The translations under genes were made by a program, and so were the position numbers. The notes beneath the pieces are model-generated. The model was given only the letters and a program-made list of their open reading frames with translations. It made no database searches and was not told the DNA's origin. Positions 22,417 through 25,738 of a DNA stretch of 25,738 nt are shown here, one piece after another. This DNA comes from a virus, in the IMG/VR virus record IMGVR_UViG_3300020370_000028, positions 1-25,738 of that record. One strand, written 5' to 3'. The stretch's first letter is position 1, and every line of letters begins with the position of its first letter.

Positions 22417-25400
22417 ATGTCACTAACTAGGTTAAAGAATATTATCACGTCCCGTACGGGACGGATTATCTACGTCAACCCTGACGATTTCGATGCGTCA
22501 GACGCTATTGATAATAGGGGTAACTCTGCATTGCGTCCTTTCAAGTCATTGCAACGTGCATTTCTTGAGGTGGCAAGGTTCTCATATAGAGTTGGTTTAA
22601 GTAATGACGAATTCGATGCATTTTCAATTTACTTATATCCTGCTACTTACGAGATTGATAACAGACCTGGTGATGTATTATATACAAACGTTGCTCCTAT
22701 TGACGCTAATTCTAACCTAGACTTAACATCCCCTAATAATGTACTATACAAATACAACTCCGTTGAAGGTGGTGTCATTGTACCTAGAGGTTGTTCTGTT
22801 GTTGGTACTGACCTTAGAAGAACTAAAATAATTCCAAAGTATGTTCCATATCCTACAACATACGCTGCTAAAGGTATAAACACAGAAGAGCAAGTTCCCT
22901 CACGTACAGCAATCTTCAAAGTAACTGGTGGTACTTACTTCTGGCAATTCTCATTCTTTGATGGTGCAGAAGAAGGTGTATATTTCAAACCTGATAGTGT
23001 AGAGACATTACCACCTAAGTATTCACATCATAGACTTACATGTTTTGAGTTTGCTGATGGTTTAAATCCATTATCATCTCTTATTTCACAAGGAACTGTT
23101 CCTAATGCAGATTACTCTGCTGTTCCTAATATACTTTCAAGAACAGACTTAGACATATATTATCAGAAGATATCTAAAGCGTTTGCTACAATTCCTGATA
23201 CTTCTGGAGATCCAGCAACTGACCAGATTCAGGCAAGGGTTGAGGAAAACAGAATTGTTGGTCCTATTTCTGATGAATATAGAGTCCTACAGATTACAAG
23301 AAACGGTCAAACTGCAACTGCTGTTACTGTTGATGAGTTCGATAACCCAAGAGATCATGGATTCTCTGTTGGTGTTAACATTAACATCTCTGGAGTTACA
23401 GGTTCAACTGGACCTCAATCAGAATTAGACTCTGGAATATATAATGGTTCATTCACTGTTACGTCTGCATCTGGTAACGTATTTACTTACCAAATGTCAG
23501 CAGAACCTTCTGGTAATGCTGTTGGTTCAAACGTAACTGTTAAGACAGAGATTGATACAGTTGACTCTGCATCACCTTATGCGTTCAACCTATCACTACG
23601 TTCTGTATGGGGTATGAATGGTATGCATGCAGATGGACTTAAAGCAACTGGTTTCAAATCAATGGTTGTGGCACAGTTCACTGGACTATCACTACAGAAA
23701 GATGATAGAGCATTTGTAAGATATAATCAATCAACTGGTAACTATGATGTAGCAACATCTGGAGATGGTGCTCACTTAGATGGTTATGCAGAATATAGAA
23801 AAAATTGGGGTCATAGACACATTGTTGCATCTAATGATGCATTTATTCAGGCAGTTTCGGTGTTCGCTGTTGGATACTATGCTCACTTCTCTGCTATTGG
23901 TGGTGCTGACATGTCAATTACCAACAGTAACAGTAACTTCGGTAACACTGCATTAAGATCTGCTGGATTTAAACGAAAAGCATTCTCTAAAGATAAAGCA
24001 GGTGCATTAACTCATGTTATACCACCTAAAGCACTTAATGTTATATCAACTACTGCTAATGGTGCTAATGGTGCAACTACAATAACACTCGCTAATGATG
24101 GTTCTGTTAATGGATTAGTTCAAGGAATGTTAGCTCATGGTGAGGGTATTGCTACTGGTGCAACTGTTGGAAGTTTTAATACTAATACTAGAGTAGTTAC
24201 TCTAAGTACTGCTAATACTGCTCCTGTTACTGGTAATGTTATCTTTGGTGAAGAAACTACTGCTAACTGGACAAACATTGATATTAGAAGAACTAAAACT
24301 ATTAACTCTGCATTAGCAGGGCAAGGTGGTACTCCAGGAACTAGATTATATCTCTATGGTTATACTGTAGAAGCATCTCCACCAACAACAAGAGTACAGG
24401 GTTATACAGTTGGTGCTAGACAAGATGGTACTGGAAATAGTGCGGTAGCAGATAAATTAAATTGTTTGTTGATTGCTAATGGTGCATCTGAACCTACTGT
24501 TCAATCAGCAAGTATTACACCTTATGGTCCTAGTGTATCAGGTAAATCTGCTGGTACTGATGGTTCTCCATTACAATATGACCCAGGAACATATACTATT
24601 AATGGTGTTCCCGATCAAGTTGGTGGTTGGTACTTAGCAGTTGATTCAACAAGTAATGAAATATATACAACACTTTCAACTAATAACGTTTATAATACTG
24701 TTAATTTCACTCCTACTACTTTCCTCAAGAGAATCCCAGATCCAAGAGATTTACAAGATAGAACTTGGAGAGTCCGTTATGTAATTGATAAAAATAAGAG
24801 TAATCCATTACCAAGGGATCCCCTATCTGGTTATGTATTACAACCTTTGAATAGTGATACTACATCATATGCATTATCTAAGTGTTTCTATGTGTATGAC
24901 ATTGAAGTAGTACAACCATTTGTTCGAGGTGTTGATGATGGTATCTATTACTTAACATTATTATGTGCTTCTATTGCACCTTCAACTGCTAACTTTAATG
25001 ATAGATTTTTCTCTCAGAATGTTAATGAGGTATATCCTACATTTGACAGAGATAATCCTCTTGCTGACCCTGATGCTTCTGTATCAGTTGCAGATAATCA
25101 AGTTATTGGATTGGTAAATGCAACTGATGGTGCAACTCCAACTCCTAATTTAGATCCTAAGTTATCTATTACTAAGGAATGTACAGAGTTCTTACTAACA
25201 GATACTGGATGGACACAACCAGGTACTACACCTAACTATGACTCAGTTAATAAGAGACTATCTAATATTGAATTAACTGCTCGTGCTGGTGATGAAGAAA
25301 CCAGATCAATTATGATTCGACAGAATAATGATGGTACGGTAGCACCTATTAATGTAGAGTTTAGACGACACTCAATTCTAAGATCAGGTAACCATACGTT

Positions 25401-25738
25401 TGAATATCTTGGTTTTGGTCCAGGTAACTACTCAACTGCGTTCCCTCAAACTCAAGTTGAGACTTTATCACAAAACCAAGTTAGATTCTCACAGAGTATT
25501 AAAGAAGAAGCAGGTGTTGCTTTCTACTCTGGACTTAACTCAAATGGTGACCTATTCATTGGTAACCAGGTTATTAACCCAGTTACAGGTCAGATAACAA
25601 ATGAAGATATTGCACAGTTGAATGTTATTGGTGAAGAGAACACAACTATTGAGACATTCTCTGAGTTGGTTCTTACTGATAAGATAACTGTTATTGGTGG
25701 AGCATCTAACCAGTTAGAATCTATATTTGCTGGTCCTG
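22417..25738 (+). CDS. large tail structural protein, N-terminal 1107 codons (3' truncated by window)
   Basis: Open from ATG 22417 to the window edge, about 1107 codons with no stop, so it is partial at the 3' end. The N-terminus, MSLTRLKNIITSRTG then IYVNPDDFDASDAIDNRGN and RPFKSLQRAFLEVARF (residues about 41-56), matches a large virion protein conserved in T4-type cyanophages. The RPFKSLQRAFLE and SIYLYPATYEID patches resemble the opening of pectate-lyase-like beta-helix domains of phage tailspikes and fibres. Later parts are Thr-, Asn- and Gly-rich and beta-repeat-like. A KGxN- or FGVG-type chaperone or collagen domain is not visible in this window. Probable tail fibre or baseplate-linked receptor protein; the enzymatic role is uncertain. 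Confidence 0.8.
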   Translation, partial: MSLTRLKNIITSRTGRIIYVNPDDFDASDAIDNRGNSALRPFKSLQRAFLEVARFSYRVGLSNDEFDAFSIYLYPATYEIDNRPGDVLYTNVAPIDANSNLDLTSPNNVLYKYNSVEGGVIVPRGCSVVGTDLRRTKIIPKYVPYPTTYAAKGINTEEQVPSRTAIFKVTGGTYFWQFSFFDGAEEGVYFKPDSVETLPPKYSHHRLTCFEFADGLNPLSSLISQGTVPNADYSAVPNILSRTDLDIYYQKISKAFATIPDTSGDPATDQIQARVEENRIVGPISDEYRVLQITRNGQTATAVTVDEFDNPRDHGFSVGVNINISGVTGSTGPQSELDSGIYNGSFTVTSASGNVFTYQMSAEPSGNAVGSNVTVKTEIDTVDSASPYAFNLSLRSVWGMNGMHADGLKATGFKSMVVAQFTGLSLQKDDRAFVRYNQSTGNYDVATSGDGAHLDGYAEYRKNWGHRHIVASNDAFIQAVSVFAVGYYAHFSAIGGADMSITNSNSNFGNTALRSAGFKRKAFSKDKAGALTHVIPPKALNVISTTANGANGATTITLANDGSVNGLVQGMLAHGEGIATGATVGSFNTNTRVVTLSTANTAPVTGNVIFGEETTANWTNIDIRRTKTINSALAGQGGTPGTRLYLYGYTVEASPPTTRVQGYTVGARQDGTGNSAVADKLNCLLIANGASEPTVQSASITPYGPSVSGKSAGTDGSPLQYDPGTYTINGVPDQVGGWYLAVDSTSNEIYTTLSTNNVYNTVNFTPTTFLKRIPDPRDLQDRTWRVRYVIDKNKSNPLPRDPLSGYVLQPLNSDTTSYALSKCFYVYDIEVVQPFVRGVDDGIYYLTLLCASIAPSTANFNDRFFSQNVNEVYPTFDRDNPLADPDASVSVADNQVIGLVNATDGATPTPNLDPKLSITKECTEFLLTDTGWTQPGTTPNYDSVNKRLSNIELTARAGDEETRSIMIRQNNDGTVAPINVEFRRHSILRSGNHTFEYLGFGPGNYSTAFPQTQVETLSQNQVRFSQSIKEEAGVAFYSGLNSNGDLFIGNQVINPVTGQITNEDIAQLNVIGEENTTIETFSELVLTDKITVIGGASNQLESIFAGP

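Noticed and set aside
1-25738. tRNA genes, CRISPR arrays, insertion sequences, att sites
   Set aside because: No cloverleaf-like segment, no regularly spaced direct repeats with spacers, no transposase gene or terminal inverted repeats were seen by eye. A tRNAscan or repeat search could not be run.

Overview
The window is an AT-rich, gene-dense segment of a T4-type (Straboviridae-like) cyanophage. It holds the tail and baseplate late region and two islands of host-like or accessory genes. The phage assignment rests on recognisable T4 proteins: gp53, gp48, gp4, a gp54-like protein, gp26, a gp27-like hub and gp5. The host assignment rests on two photosynthesis-related genes, a CP12 homologue and a CpeT-type phycobiliprotein lyase, together with pyrE, 2OG-Fe(II) oxygenases and large cyanophage-type tail structural proteins. 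A phycoerythrin-containing marine cyanobacterium (Prochlorococcus or Synechococcus) is the likely host. That is inference; no host sequence is present.

Layout. Positions 1-240 hold a small unknown gene. gp53 and gp48 lie on the minus strand (325-2159) and converge on it. Everything from 2198 onward is on the plus strand. First come the head-completion endonuclease gp4, a gp54-like tail-tube initiator, a small acidic protein and gp26. The gp26 reading frame ends in a textbook -1 slippery heptamer, which leads into a 65-codon ORF that has no usable start of its own at its beginning. Two approximately 1030-residue, tape-measure-like, mutually paralogous proteins follow, then a gp27-like hub. A two-gene host-like cassette (cp12-cpeT) sits next, followed by a 1006-residue gp5-type spike protein with no visible lysozyme domain.

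Positions 16076-19569 are an island of small overlapping genes with two 2OG-Fe(II) oxygenase paralogues and pyrE. Two of its genes are under 55 codons and one is 48. A perfect sigma70 promoter (TTGACA-17-TATAAT) lies near its start. The window ends with three tail structural or fibre-like proteins, the last running off the right edge.

How it works together. The baseplate wedge (gp53), tube cap and initiator (gp48, gp54-like), hub (gp27-like, gp5), putative tail chaperones (gp26 and its frameshift product) and tape-measure proteins form one tail-assembly programme. Six ATAAATA motifs, five on the plus strand and one cluster on the minus strand, sit 22-35 nt ahead of start codons and look like T4-type late promoters. 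One precedes cp12-cpeT, so this metabolic cassette may be expressed late. The 16.4-19.6 kb island looks like it can be driven by host sigma70 RNA polymerase, giving an early-type unit inside a late region.
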